Shown: in pieces, positions 1 through 8,751 of the stretch
How positions within the stretch are numbered: position 1 is the first letter of the stretch
Layout of the letters: each line of letters starts with the position of its first letter
DNA from: Catenisphaera adipataccumulans
GTDB taxonomy: Bacteria; Bacillota_I; Bacilli_A; Erysipelotrichales; Erysipelotrichaceae
Direction of reading: 5' to 3'
Length of the DNA stretch: 64,000 nt
Assembly (NCBI RefSeq): GCF_014202755.1
Contig: NZ_JACHHK010000002.1
Span: forward strand, 186,001-250,000
Notes under the pieces: generated by a model
Databases searched by the model: none
What the model was told of the DNA's origin: nothing
The model's input: the letters and a program-made list of their open reading frames with translations, nothing else
Translations under genes and position numbers: made by a program

Positions 1-399
1 CACGACGTTGCGGAAAAATACATCACCCCGCAGACCGCGGACCAAGCCTTGTTGTTTATTCCCAGCGAGGCTGTTTACCAATATATCTGTTCTGAGGCGA
101 CCGATCTGCTCAATGAGGCGCTGACCAGCCACGTGCTGCTGACCTCACCGACGACCCTGGTCGGCGTCCTTTATACACTGATGGAATCAACGCGGGATTT
201 CTACCGTGCCGAACATATGAAAGAAATCGAGAAAAACATTCTTGCCCTGCTGGAAGATGCAGATCGCTTGTGTGAACGCAGCGAAAAGGCAGAAAAATCA
301 TTGCGTGCGCTGACGGAGCACTTTCATAAAGTATCCGTCTCTGCCGGTAAGATCGCCGGCCGCATGCATGCACTTGCGGAAGGAGAAACAGACGAATGA
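1..399 (+). CDS. rmuC: RmuC-family DNA recombination protein, C-terminal part
   Basis: The reading frame is open from base 1, so the gene begins upstream of the window and only about 132 C-terminal residues are visible. The stretch ADQALLFIPSEAVY and the following TSPTTLVGVLYTL match the conserved core of RmuC, a nuclease-fold protein thought to limit inversions and other rearrangements at repeats. The tail is helical and charged, as in the family's C-terminal coiled coil. It overlaps the next gene by 4 bp (ATGA), so it heads or sits inside the operon running to 1991. The family call is firm; the biochemical activity is not established in the family. Confidence 0.85.
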   Translation, partial: HDVAEKYITPQTADQALLFIPSEAVYQYICSEATDLLNEALTSHVLLTSPTTLVGVLYTLMESTRDFYRAEHMKEIEKNILALLEDADRLCERSEKAEKSLRALTEHFHKVSVSAGKIAGRMHALAEGETDE

Positions 400-926
400 T
401 CACAACCATGAAAGGCAATCTCACCGGGCTGGATTTTGACATCATCGTCGATCCCAATGATGAGACACTGACTGCTGATGTCAATTCAGTCAGCCGAAAA
501 ATATTTCGGGAAGCAGGCTATGAAATGAGCATGCACTGCCGCAATTTGGATGGCTGTGCTGTTGGGCATGCCAAAATGACGCTGGGTTTTCGTCTGCCTT
601 CGCTGGCCGTCATCCATATGGCCGTGCCGCACTATATTGACGGCGAACACAACGAAGACATCTATCTGGAAGCGTGCTACTGGAATACCATGTGCATGGC
701 CTATGAATTTATGGAACACAATCACATGGAAAAAGTGCACATCGCCTTTCCGGACCTGCCGACTTATCCATACCACTTTCCGCGGGAGGAAGCCTGCCGG
801 ATCGCGGTAGATGCCGTCAACCGCATCCAGCGGGAATATCCGGACACCCAGGCCGTCCAGGTTTCATTCATCTGTGACGATGAACAGAGCTACCTGGTCT
901 ATAAGAAGGAGCTGAGGAGTCGATGA
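396..926 (+). CDS. Divergent macro-domain protein
   Basis: A 176-residue protein with the layout of a macro domain (ADP-ribose or O-acetyl-ADP-ribose binding). It has a GNLTGLDFDIIVDPND start, the conserved GHAKMTLGFRLP strand-turn, AVIHMAVPHY, the EACYWNTMCMAYEF helix and IAFPDLPTYPYHFPREEA near the end. In normal macro domains the N-terminal motif is VNAAN followed by a glycine-rich loop. Here it is VDPND followed by TADVNSVSRKIF, so the usual catalytic Asn and Gly-rich loop are replaced. It may bind a ligand without classical deacylase activity. The start ATG overlaps the rmuC stop, and an in-frame ATG at 408 is an alternative. Its stop overlaps the methyltransferase start. Confidence 0.7.
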   Translation: MITTMKGNLTGLDFDIIVDPNDETLTADVNSVSRKIFREAGYEMSMHCRNLDGCAVGHAKMTLGFRLPSLAVIHMAVPHYIDGEHNEDIYLEACYWNTMCMAYEFMEHNHMEKVHIAFPDLPTYPYHFPREEACRIAVDAVNRIQREYPDTQAVQVSFICDDEQSYLVYKKELRSR

Positions 927-1447
927 GATCCGCCGTGGAGCAGTCGCACGCCTTTCTCAGACCGGTGCTCCATGCGCAGGCAGTCTGCATCGATGCTACG
1001 CTGGGAACCGGTCGGGATACGGCTTTCTTTCTGGCCTGCGGCGCCCGTAAAGTCTATGCCTATGAAATTCAGGAAGATGTCTTTCAGACGACCATGCGGC
1101 AATTTGATCAGAGGGTCATCGGCCGGTGTCATTCGCATGAATACATCGATGAGATCGAAGAACCTGTTGATGCCGTGATCTTTAACTTCGGCTATTGTCC
1201 CGGACATGATCCGGCGATCATGACCCAACCGGAAACCAGCCGGATCGCGGTCAGAAAAGCGGCCGATCGGCTGCGCCTAAAAGGACGCATGGCCCTGGTC
1301 TTCTATCCGCATCCGCAGGGAAGAGCAGAGGCTGAAACCATCGAAACCATGCTTCATACCTGGCCGCTCGATCAGTTTCAGATCGTGAAGGTCCGATCCT
1401 TTCATCCGGATGCGCCGTATTGGATCGGCATCGAAAAGAGGCGATAA
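923..1447 (+). CDS. mnmM: MnmM/YtqB-like class I SAM methyltransferase
   Basis: A 174-residue class I methyltransferase. The SAM-binding motif I is IDATLGTGRDTAF near residues 20-32, and the subfamily signature appears as FNFGYCPGHD near residue 90, which aligns with FNLGYLPGGD in the YtqB/MnmM group. In Bacillus and Staphylococcus this family methylates nm5s2U34 to mnm5s2U34 in tRNA. A GAGGAG ribosome site lies 6 bases before the ATG, which overlaps the previous stop. The gene is translationally coupled in an rmuC-macro-mnmM-SRAP operon. Family assignment is good; tRNA specificity is inferred from the motif. Confidence 0.78.
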   Translation: MRSAVEQSHAFLRPVLHAQAVCIDATLGTGRDTAFFLACGARKVYAYEIQEDVFQTTMRQFDQRVIGRCHSHEYIDEIEEPVDAVIFNFGYCPGHDPAIMTQPETSRIAVRKAADRLRLKGRMALVFYPHPQGRAEAETIETMLHTWPLDQFQIVKVRSFHPDAPYWIGIEKRR

Positions 1448-1448
1448 T

Positions 1449-1991
1449 ATGTGCGGACAATTTCATTTAACCAAAGAAAACGCAGTCTGGATCCGTCATC
1501 GGTTCCCCTTCCGCGGCCGGAACTACACGACGGGCAACGTGTACCCAGGCAATCGGGCCCTGCTCTTGATGAAAGACAAAGAGATTTTTTCTTGTGAAAA
1601 AGAATGGGGATTCGATCTGTACGGCAAACGCATCATCAATGCGCGCAGTGAAACCGCAAGTGAAAAGAAACTGTTCAAAGACAGTCTGGCCCGGCGGCGC
1701 TGTCTGGTCGTCGCAGATGCGTTCTATGAATGGGATGCCGCCCATCAGAAAGTCACTTTCTACCGCCCGGAGGAACGAATGTATTTAGGCGGAGCGGTCA
1801 GCGGAGATCGTTTTGTGATCCTCACGCAGGCGCCGAATGACTCGGTCGCACCGGTGCATGATCGGATGCCTGTGGTCCTGCGCGAAGCGCAGATTCAGGA
1901 CTGGTTCGAAGACAATTATCAGGAAATCATACAATCTGAAAAGCCGGGCTTTGAAATCGACCGGCCTTACCACCAACAAGCTTTGTTTTAA
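1449..1991 (+). CDS. SOS-response-associated peptidase (SRAP/HMCES family)
   Basis: The protein is 180 residues when started at ATG 1449, so that Cys2 becomes the N-terminal residue after Met removal, as the family requires. The three catalytic positions are visible: Cys2 (MCGQF), Asn64 in INARSET, Glu94 in AFYEW and His137 in HDRMPV. SRAP proteins crosslink covalently to abasic sites in single-stranded DNA. A longer frame from 1410 would hide the Cys and is rejected. The gene follows the methyltransferase by 1 bp and closes this small DNA/RNA-maintenance operon. Length is slightly short for the family (about 200-230) but all active residues are there. Confidence 0.88.
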   Translation: MCGQFHLTKENAVWIRHRFPFRGRNYTTGNVYPGNRALLLMKDKEIFSCEKEWGFDLYGKRIINARSETASEKKLFKDSLARRRCLVVADAFYEWDAAHQKVTFYRPEERMYLGGAVSGDRFVILTQAPNDSVAPVHDRMPVVLREAQIQDWFEDNYQEIIQSEKPGFEIDRPYHQQALF

Positions 1992-2007
1992 GAAAGGAAC
2001 GAGAGAT

Positions 2008-2787
2008 ATGTCTGTTTTAACGATCGTTTTGATTGTGTTGTTTGCGCTGCTGGCAGGCATCGAAGGTGTGCTGGATGAATTCCAGTTCCATCAGCCGCTG
2101 GTCGCCTGTACATTGATCGGTCTGGCGACCGGATACCTGCGCGAAGGCATTCTGTTAGGCGGCAGCCTGCAGATGATCGCATTGGGCTGGGCCAACATCG
2201 GTGCTGCCGTAGGCCCGGATGCCGCGCTGGCCGGTGTGTTAGGCGCGGTGATCCTTTCGAAAGGACTGGCCGGCGGTGCACCGGCAGAAGCTTCCTTTTA
2301 TACGGCCATTGCGCTGGCTATTCCGCTCAGTGTGATCGGCGTTTACGAAACTTCCTACTGCCGGAACAAAGCCATCGGGATCGTGAAAAATATGGACGCG
2401 GCCGCAGAGCGGGCGGATTTCAAACGCATTGAACAGCTGCAGCGCCGTGCGATCTTGATGCAGGGCATGCGTGTTGCCATCCCGGCATTGATCTTGTGCC
2501 TGATCCCGGCCTCCGGCTTTGCCGCACTGATCCATGCACTGCCGCAGTGGCTGACCGAAGGCATTGCGGTCAGTGTCGGTTTCTTAGCAGCCGTTGGCTT
2601 TGCGCTGCTCATCAATACGATGGCCTCCAAAGAAACCTGGCCGTTTTTCGTGCTGGGCTTTGTGCTGGCCGGCCTTGATTTTACGCTGATCGGCTTGAGC
2701 ATCATCGGCCTGGCACTGGCACTCTTATTTGTGAGCCTGAAGAAAACAGATGAACATGGCGAATCACTGGATTCGATCTTGAAATAA
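2008..2787 (+). CDS. PTS mannose/fructose/sorbose-family IIC component
   Basis: A 259-residue polytopic membrane protein of the ManY/SorA type. It starts MSVLTIVLIVLFALLAGIEG and has the family stretch LVACTLIGLATGYLREGILL followed by GGSLQMIALGWANIGAAVGP, with more hydrophobic segments to the end. The IIC subunit forms the sugar channel together with IID. No IIA, IIB or IID gene lies nearby, so this is an orphan component that must partner with subunits encoded elsewhere or work alone. The start at 2008 has a GAAAGGAACGAG ribosome site. A longer frame from 1837 would overlap the SRAP gene and is unlikely. The regulator gene follows after 21 bp. Confidence 0.82.
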   Translation: MSVLTIVLIVLFALLAGIEGVLDEFQFHQPLVACTLIGLATGYLREGILLGGSLQMIALGWANIGAAVGPDAALAGVLGAVILSKGLAGGAPAEASFYTAIALAIPLSVIGVYETSYCRNKAIGIVKNMDAAAERADFKRIEQLQRRAILMQGMRVAIPALILCLIPASGFAALIHALPQWLTEGIAVSVGFLAAVGFALLINTMASKETWPFFVLGFVLAGLDFTLIGLSIIGLALALLFVSLKKTDEHGESLDSILK

Positions 2788-2808
2788 ACCAGAAAGCGAG
2801 GAGCTTCC

Positions 2809-5190
2809 ATGGCCAAAGAAAAAACAAATCATATCGTTATTGCGAAACAAGTACAAAAACGGTTCGATACCGTCTGGGATGACTATCAGATCCTCTTTTT
2901 TCAGGCTCCGTGCGGATACGGAAAAACGGTTTCCGCCAAAATGCTTCTGAAAAAGAAAAACGTCAGCTATCGCAGCTGCCGTCAGCCGCGCAGCCTGCTG
3001 ACGCCGCTGGCACCGGGAATTGAAGCCGTGATCATCGATGATCTGCAAGATCTGGAAAATCAGAATGCGGTTCCTGCCATCGATGCGATGATCAAAACCA
3101 ATCCGGAGGTGCATTTCTTGTTCCTCAGCCGCGGGGCACTGCCCGACTTTTTGATCCCGTATCAAATGAGTAATACACTGGCCCAGTTTGAACCACAGAT
3201 TTTTATTCTCGACCGTGATGACTTCGGTAAGTGTATCACCGACTATGGTCTGCATATCTCGCAGACAGATATTGACCGGATGTACAAGGAAGCCAACGGC
3301 TGGCCGGCCGCCGTCACATTGGATATGGGCCGCCTGCGCGAAACGGGCCATTTTTCCGGAGAAGCACGCATGCAGATCTATCAGGATGCCTATGCCTATA
3401 TCAATAAAGAAGTTTTCCGACGTTTTGACCGGAACATGCGGACCTTCTTACTGCGCCTGGTCCCGTTTGAATCATTCAGCGCCGAAATGGCGCACATCGT
3501 CTGCCCGGATACCGATGTACGGGCATACATCAACCGCATCTTCCGGGAAACGAGCATGTTCGTGTTCAAGGACGTGGACGAGTACCGGCTGTTGGAGCCG
3601 TTCCGTGACTTTCTGCATTGGATCATGTACCAAGAATGTACACAGGAAGAAATCAAGGAAATTTACTATCGGGCTGCTTTGTGCTTTGAACTGCAGGGCG
3701 ATTATCTGAATGCGCTGAAGTGCTATGAAAAGATTCATAATACCCAGATGATTTCTGAATTGTTGATCAAATATTCCGGACAGCGCCCGGATTTTGGTTA
3801 TTACTATGATCTATTAAAATATTATCGGCAGCTGCCGGAAGAAACGATCAAAAATAACGCAAAACTCATCTGCAGTATGAGCATGTTGGAGTCGCTGGAC
3901 GGCGATTACGAACGCGGCAGCTACTGGTATCAGGCACTGGTTAAATATGAGCACCGCCTCGATCCCGACGATCAGGAACGGATCGAAGCCGGCCGCTGCC
4001 TTTATTATTTAGACTTTGCTTTGCCGCAGCACAATCATAAAGATTTGGTCAACGGCGCCCTGCGTGCGGCTGCCTATGCCAAGGGAACCGGACAGGAGAT
4101 GCCGGTCTTCAGTCTGACCGGCCTGCAGCCAGGTTTTTTAAGCGGCTCCAAAGATTTATGCCCGCTGCTGGAGGAACTGATGTCTATCGGGGAAGATAAA
4201 AAAGCGTATTTTGACCGGGTCTTCGGAAAGCATGGCTTTGAATTGATCCGGGTCCTGCAGTGTGAATATCGTCTGGAATGCGGCGAAGATATTTCGGACC
4301 GTCTGCTTATGGGCATATCGACCATGCATGAAATGCAGCGGCAGGACCGGCCGGACATCGAATTTGCGACCATCGGGATCTTGATCCGTTCTCAGATCGC
4401 CAAAGGCGATATTGTCGGTGCCCTGAATCTGATGCAGAACGTATATGATGATTTCCATGAACGCGGTCTGAAGGTCTATATGGGCAATCTGAAAGCTCTG
4501 CGCTGTCAGCTGTACTTATATCACAATGAGATCGAAGCAGCCAAAAGCTGGCTGAAAACTTCACCGGACAGCCTGACAAGTTTTAAAACACTCTATCGTT
4601 TCCAATATCTAACCAAAGCCATGATTCAGATCACCTTAGGAAAGATCGACGAGGCGCTGATCCTTTTAGCGCAGGTTTACCAATTTGCGGAAAACGGTGA
4701 CCGGACCATCGATCGGATCCAGATCCTTACTTTGATGGCCATTGCCCGGTATCGCTGGAACAACACCCTATGGAGACAGAATCTCAGCGATGCGCTGGAA
4801 GCAGCGGAACCCTATCAGCTGGTTGCGGTGATCGGCCGGTACGGCACTGCCGTCGTACCGCTGCTGGAGGAACTGAAGTGGAAAGGCAGAAAGTCATTCT
4901 ATGATGCGGTAAAAGAAAATGCCCGCAAGTATGCGGTCCATTATCCGCACTTTATGGAATCACCGAAAGCACAGCCAAAGATCCACCTGACACCGATGGA
5001 ACAAAACGTCCTGCGCCTGGTCTGCCAAGGCATGCGCAATCAAGAAATTGCCGATCTTCTGAACGTCCAGTTATCAACGGTCAAGACCCATGTCTATCAC
5101 ATCATGCAGAAGCTGCAGGTGAAAAACCGAACCGCTGCCAGAGAAGCCGCGGAACAATATCATTTATTGGATCTCAATGAAAATCAATAA
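2809..5190 (+). CDS. MalT-like LuxR-family ATP-dependent transcriptional regulator
   Basis: A 793-residue regulator with MalT architecture. A P-loop near residues 33-41 (APCGYGKTV) starts a STAND-type NTPase. A long helical TPR-like middle follows, and a LuxR DNA-binding domain lies at about 725-785 (LTPMEQNVLRLVCQG, NQEIADLLNVQLSTVKTHV). In MalT, ATP and an inducer sugar drive oligomerisation and activation. GAGGAG precedes the ATG. Being 21 bp behind the orphan PTS IIC suggests it senses or controls that transporter. The P-loop keeps GK but replaces the first Gly of GxxxxGK[ST] with Pro-Cys, so ATP use should be tested. A hairpin terminator follows. Confidence 0.82.
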   Translation: MAKEKTNHIVIAKQVQKRFDTVWDDYQILFFQAPCGYGKTVSAKMLLKKKNVSYRSCRQPRSLLTPLAPGIEAVIIDDLQDLENQNAVPAIDAMIKTNPEVHFLFLSRGALPDFLIPYQMSNTLAQFEPQIFILDRDDFGKCITDYGLHISQTDIDRMYKEANGWPAAVTLDMGRLRETGHFSGEARMQIYQDAYAYINKEVFRRFDRNMRTFLLRLVPFESFSAEMAHIVCPDTDVRAYINRIFRETSMFVFKDVDEYRLLEPFRDFLHWIMYQECTQEEIKEIYYRAALCFELQGDYLNALKCYEKIHNTQMISELLIKYSGQRPDFGYYYDLLKYYRQLPEETIKNNAKLICSMSMLESLDGDYERGSYWYQALVKYEHRLDPDDQERIEAGRCLYYLDFALPQHNHKDLVNGALRAAAYAKGTGQEMPVFSLTGLQPGFLSGSKDLCPLLEELMSIGEDKKAYFDRVFGKHGFELIRVLQCEYRLECGEDISDRLLMGISTMHEMQRQDRPDIEFATIGILIRSQIAKGDIVGALNLMQNVYDDFHERGLKVYMGNLKALRCQLYLYHNEIEAAKSWLKTSPDSLTSFKTLYRFQYLTKAMIQITLGKIDEALILLAQVYQFAENGDRTIDRIQILTLMAIARYRWNNTLWRQNLSDALEAAEPYQLVAVIGRYGTAVVPLLEELKWKGRKSFYDAVKENARKYAVHYPHFMESPKAQPKIHLTPMEQNVLRLVCQGMRNQEIADLLNVQLSTVKTHVYHIMQKLQVKNRTAAREAAEQYHLLDLNENQ

Positions 5191-5193
5191 AAA

Positions 5194-5224
5194 ATGCAGA
5201 TACGAATGTATCTGCATCTTTTTT
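5194..5224. terminator. Bidirectional intrinsic terminator
   Basis: Perfect 10-bp stem ATGCAGATAC / GTATCTGCAT with a GAAT loop, followed by CTTTTTT on the plus strand and preceded by AAAAAA, so it can terminate in both directions. It separates the converging MalT-like gene and the DUF885 gene, and the minus-strand stop lies in its T-tract. Confidence 0.9.
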
Positions 5225-6968
5225 ATGCTTTCGCGCTTTGAATATATTGATCGATGTGCTTATCGCGCAGATCCAGGTTGATCTCGCCCCATTCCAACAG
5301 TGCTTTGTGGAACGATTTTTCATCAAATTCGTCTCCCAGCTCGTTTTCAGCACGTGTACGCATCTGGTTGATGCGGTAGTAACCGTAATAGTATGATAAG
5401 AATGCGGTCGGCCGGTCGGCAACATCTTCGATCACGGATTTGATGTCGCTTTCATCCAGCGAATATTGATTGGCCAGTTCACTGACAGATAAACCATTGT
5501 AGTTGTAGTCGATATCCACCATACAGATCAATAAATAGTTCAAATAGTTGTTTAAAAAATAATAGTTCAGATCCTTGCTGGAGGCCGGCAGATAATCCAG
5601 CGCGACTTTTTCCGCATATATCGCATATCCTTCACCAGCACCCAGATTCGAGAAGAGATACTCGATATCATAGTTGTGGTTCTGTGCTACATACTGTGTC
5701 GCATACATATGGCCCGGCAGGCCTTCATGCGCCATGGTCGTATAGAAATCGAGCGTATTTGTCTCCGAGCCATAATCACGCTTATTATAGTGGATCTGAT
5801 TGTAGCCGGTATCATCGATCGCCGGCACGGAATAATAAGCGACGACGCCTTTGATCGACTGCTCATCGCTCAGCGCCTGGATGTGGTAGTCAAATTCGCT
5901 GATCTCCGGGAAATCAGAAGTATAACGTTCTTTGATAAACGAAAGAATATCCTCCGGATAGTTAAAACCGGTATCTACATCGCTGTCTGCACCTTTCTTG
6001 TAAAGACTGCGCAGCTTGCTTATTGAACTGTTGAATTCATCGCTTAAACTGTTATAGATCGTATCCACGCTTTTTTCCGTTGATGCGTTGCCTGGGATCA
6101 TGACCTTGGCATAGTACGATTTACCGTTTTTCTGCTTGGACATATTGGTCTCTGATTTGACATCGCTTTTGAGCTTTTTCAGTTCCGTTTTCATATACGT
6201 GTAGGAAGGGAAGAAACTGTTGTCAAGCGCTTCTTTGACCTGTGCCTTGTAAGCCGTGCTTTTCTCTTCGCCAAGATTCAGCTCATCGATGCTTTCGCAG
6301 ATGCCCTGGTAGACCGCGCTGTCGTCCTGGTTTTTCAGGACCGAATTGATGTAGGAAATCGTATCCTTATACCGGAAGCGCAGACAGCCGCGTTTGGCCT
6401 GCTGCTTGGAGTAGGCGATCGTATCTTCGGTATAGCGCGGTACATCATTGATCAGCGTGATCAAATCAGCGATGTCGCTTTCATCGTACAGCCGGAATTC
6501 CGAGAAAACCGAAACCAGTGACTGCGGCAGTCCGGATGACTGCGACCAAGCATTGCTGATGTATTTATATTTCGTTTTAACGGCTTCATCGGCAATTTCA
6601 TTTTCAAACATGTATTCATCATAAATGGCCTGCTGTTCCGCATCCAAGGTCGAGCGGTCGAATTTGGCCAGTTTTTTCTCCAGATCGCGCAGCTCCTGCT
6701 TATATTCTTTTGTATAAACTTCATTGACTTCGCCGAGACTGACTTCGATCGTGGATTCATCGATGCCGTAAGCCGATGGATCCCGTACGTAATTGTGCAG
6801 CGTCAGATAATCTTCATCGACGGTGTCAATAAAATCTTCTTTTAAGAAAGCCGTAAATTCTTCATTTGGTTCTGCGGCGGTCGTGTTTGATTTGGCGACG
6901 ATCGGCGCGCAGACATTGGTCAGCACCAAGAGTGCTGAGCAGATGATGCTGAATACTGGTTTTTTCAT
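5223..6968 (-). CDS. Secreted DUF885-family metallopeptidase-like protein
   Basis: A 581-residue protein with an N-terminal signal sequence (MKKPVFSIICSALLVL, then small residues around VAKS). The DUF885 zinc-site motifs are visible: HEGLPGH at about residues 414-420 and EGYAIYAE about 30 residues later. The family is a helical metallopeptidase-like fold of largely unknown substrates, so extracytoplasmic peptide or protein hydrolysis is inferred. The start at 6968 has GGGAGGAG upstream. A longer frame to 7064 overlaps the xpt gene and is rejected. It lies 25 bp behind xpt on the same strand but functionally looks unrelated. Confidence 0.82.
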   Translation of the reverse strand: MKKPVFSIICSALLVLTNVCAPIVAKSNTTAAEPNEEFTAFLKEDFIDTVDEDYLTLHNYVRDPSAYGIDESTIEVSLGEVNEVYTKEYKQELRDLEKKLAKFDRSTLDAEQQAIYDEYMFENEIADEAVKTKYKYISNAWSQSSGLPQSLVSVFSEFRLYDESDIADLITLINDVPRYTEDTIAYSKQQAKRGCLRFRYKDTISYINSVLKNQDDSAVYQGICESIDELNLGEEKSTAYKAQVKEALDNSFFPSYTYMKTELKKLKSDVKSETNMSKQKNGKSYYAKVMIPGNASTEKSVDTIYNSLSDEFNSSISKLRSLYKKGADSDVDTGFNYPEDILSFIKERYTSDFPEISEFDYHIQALSDEQSIKGVVAYYSVPAIDDTGYNQIHYNKRDYGSETNTLDFYTTMAHEGLPGHMYATQYVAQNHNYDIEYLFSNLGAGEGYAIYAEKVALDYLPASSKDLNYYFLNNYLNYLLICMVDIDYNYNGLSVSELANQYSLDESDIKSVIEDVADRPTAFLSYYYGYYRINQMRTRAENELGDEFDEKSFHKALLEWGEINLDLRDKHIDQYIQSAKA

Positions 6969-6993
6969 TGTTCTCCTCCCAAAAACAGGCAGA

Positions 6994-7563
6994 TCACTCT
7001 GCCCAGATAATATGTTGATCTTTGATTTCTTTGATCGGCGCCAACGTATACACGTCGTAGCCATGTTTGTCTAAATATGCCTGGCCGTTCTGAAACTGCT
7101 TGCCGATCACGATGCCCACGCCGTCGATGACGGCACCGGCCTGCCGGGCCAGTTCTTCAGCGCCTTTGAACGCTTCGCCGTTGGCCAGAAAGTCATCGAT
7201 GAACAACAGATGTTCGCCCGGTTTTAAGTATTCTCTTTCCACGCAGATCGAATACGCCTTGCGCTTGGTAAAAGAGAACACCTTCGCAAACAGCGGATCG
7301 GACATGGTGTTAGGCTGGGCCTTCTTGATGATCAATAAAGGCACGCCCAGCCGCAGCGCACACGCATAGGCCGGTGCGATGCCGCTGGATTCAATGGTCA
7401 CGACCTTATCGATCGGTTTTGCCTTGAAATAGTCGTAAAACGCCTGACCGATCTCATCCATCAAGGCACAGTCCACCTGATGGTTGATGATCTGATCGAC
7501 CTTGACAACTTCATCGGAAACGCATTTGCCGTGCGTTTCAATGGCTTGTTTCAGTTTTTCCAT
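6994..7563 (-). CDS. xpt: Xanthine phosphoribosyltransferase
   Basis: A 189-residue protein, the usual length for Xpt. It starts MEKLKQAIETHG and carries the PRPP-binding loop as LLFIDDFLANGEAFKG, plus the TIESSGIAPAYACALRLGVP segment typical of Xpt. It salvages xanthine to XMP, which GuaA (encoded further on at 25483) then aminates to GMP. The start at 7563 has AAGGAGG upstream and lies 26 bp inside the end of the CBS-domain gene, so the two are coupled. No purine riboswitch is expected or seen here because the gene is internal to an operon. Confidence 0.93.
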   Translation of the reverse strand: MEKLKQAIETHGKCVSDEVVKVDQIINHQVDCALMDEIGQAFYDYFKAKPIDKVVTIESSGIAPAYACALRLGVPLLIIKKAQPNTMSDPLFAKVFSFTKRKAYSICVEREYLKPGEHLLFIDDFLANGEAFKGAEELARQAGAVIDGVGIVIGKQFQNGQAYLDKHGYDVYTLAPIKEIKDQHIIWAE

Positions 7564-8683
7564 GGGCTTCCTCCTTGATCTGAACGATCGTCTGTCCGAT
7601 GCGGTGGTTCTTGACTTCCTTGACATGAACGGTCATCAGCGGCAGATCCAGCTCAAATTGGGAACCGTCCTCCGGAATGTGACCATATTCCGTCAGGATA
7701 TAACCATTGAACGTTTCATCGTCTTCATCGCCCAGTTCCAAACCGAGCGCTTCTTCGACCTCTCCCAATTCTGCCGTACCGTAGATACGCCACTGGTTGG
7801 CATCGATCTGCTGGATCTCCTTGGGCTCGATGACATCGTCTTCTTCGTAGATCTCACCGACCAGACTTTCCATGATGTCGTGCAGCGTGACGATGCCGGT
7901 CATGCCGCCGTATTCATCCACCACGATGCAGAAATAATTCTTGCGGTTGGTCATCTGATGAAATAAAGCATCAATTTTGGTGTTTTCCGCCGCAAAAAAC
8001 GGTTCATCAAACGCATTGTTGATGATCGTATCCTGATCGACATCTTCATCCATCCGGAAATAATCCCGGGTATCGAGGATCCCGATGATATCGTCTTCGT
8101 CCTCACGGCAGACCGGATACATCGTATGGCGGTTGTCGTGAATGATCTGCCGCCATTCTGCGGTCGTTTGATCCAGCGATAAAATGACCACTTCCGAACG
8201 ATGGGTACAGATTTCCTCAATGGCGGTATCGCCCATCTCAAATACATTCTGGATCCATTTTTTCTTCGGCGTATCAATATCGCTGCCCTCACTGAGCATT
8301 TCCCGGATGTCCTCTTCACGGACTTCTTCCTTGACGATGGTCGGGACCCGTACTGGCAGGGCCAGGATGCGCAGCACCGGACGAACGATCCGATACAGCC
8401 GATGGACACCGGCTTGATGATCGCCGCTGTTGGCCCAGCGCTTCGGCAGCTGTACCGCAAACAAGATATATAAGTAAGCGGCAATGCACATTTCTGCCCA
8501 CATGTTCCAAGGCAGCGTCGCCGTGGCTGCCATGGTGACAAACGCCCCGAAGATGACCGCCCAGCGGGTTTCTGCCAGGATCGCATTGCGCACATCGATC
8601 TCTTCATCGTCGATGTACTGCTGCATGGCCGAACACAAGGCGCCGATCAGAAAAGTCACCAGGTACAGAAAAAGTATATACAA
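7538..8683 (-). CDS. CNNM/CorC-HlyC-type membrane protein with CBS pair
   Basis: A 381-residue protein with a hydrophobic N-terminal part of about 90 residues (MYILFLYLVTFLIGAL and a second cluster near WAVIFGAFVTMAA). It continues into a CBS pair (VVILSLDQTTAEW, HTMYPVCREDEDDIIGIL, YFCIVVDEYGGMTGIVTL) and a C-terminal CorC/HlyC domain (ELDLPLMTV). Such proteins are linked to magnesium or sodium transport and were first called hemolysins. The membrane part is shorter than the usual CNNM domain. It heads a two-gene operon with xpt. Confidence 0.85.
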   Translation of the reverse strand: MYILFLYLVTFLIGALCSAMQQYIDDEEIDVRNAILAETRWAVIFGAFVTMAATATLPWNMWAEMCIAAYLYILFAVQLPKRWANSGDHQAGVHRLYRIVRPVLRILALPVRVPTIVKEEVREEDIREMLSEGSDIDTPKKKWIQNVFEMGDTAIEEICTHRSEVVILSLDQTTAEWRQIIHDNRHTMYPVCREDEDDIIGILDTRDYFRMDEDVDQDTIINNAFDEPFFAAENTKIDALFHQMTNRKNYFCIVVDEYGGMTGIVTLHDIMESLVGEIYEEDDVIEPKEIQQIDANQWRIYGTAELGEVEEALGLELGDEDDETFNGYILTEYGHIPEDGSQFELDLPLMTVHVKEVKNHRIGQTIVQIKEEAHGKTETSH

Positions 8684-8724
8684 TTTCAGTCTCCTTTTTT
8701 GTCTTTATCATACATAAAAATAAG

Positions 8725-8751
8725 CAAAAAGAAAAGAGCCCGCAGGCTCTT
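8725..8751 (-). terminator. Intrinsic terminator of the CBS-protein gene
   Basis: Stem AAGAGCC / GGCTCTT with a 4-base loop. On the minus strand it is followed by a T-rich run (complement of AAAAAGAAA). It starts at the stop codon of the CBS gene. Confidence 0.8.
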
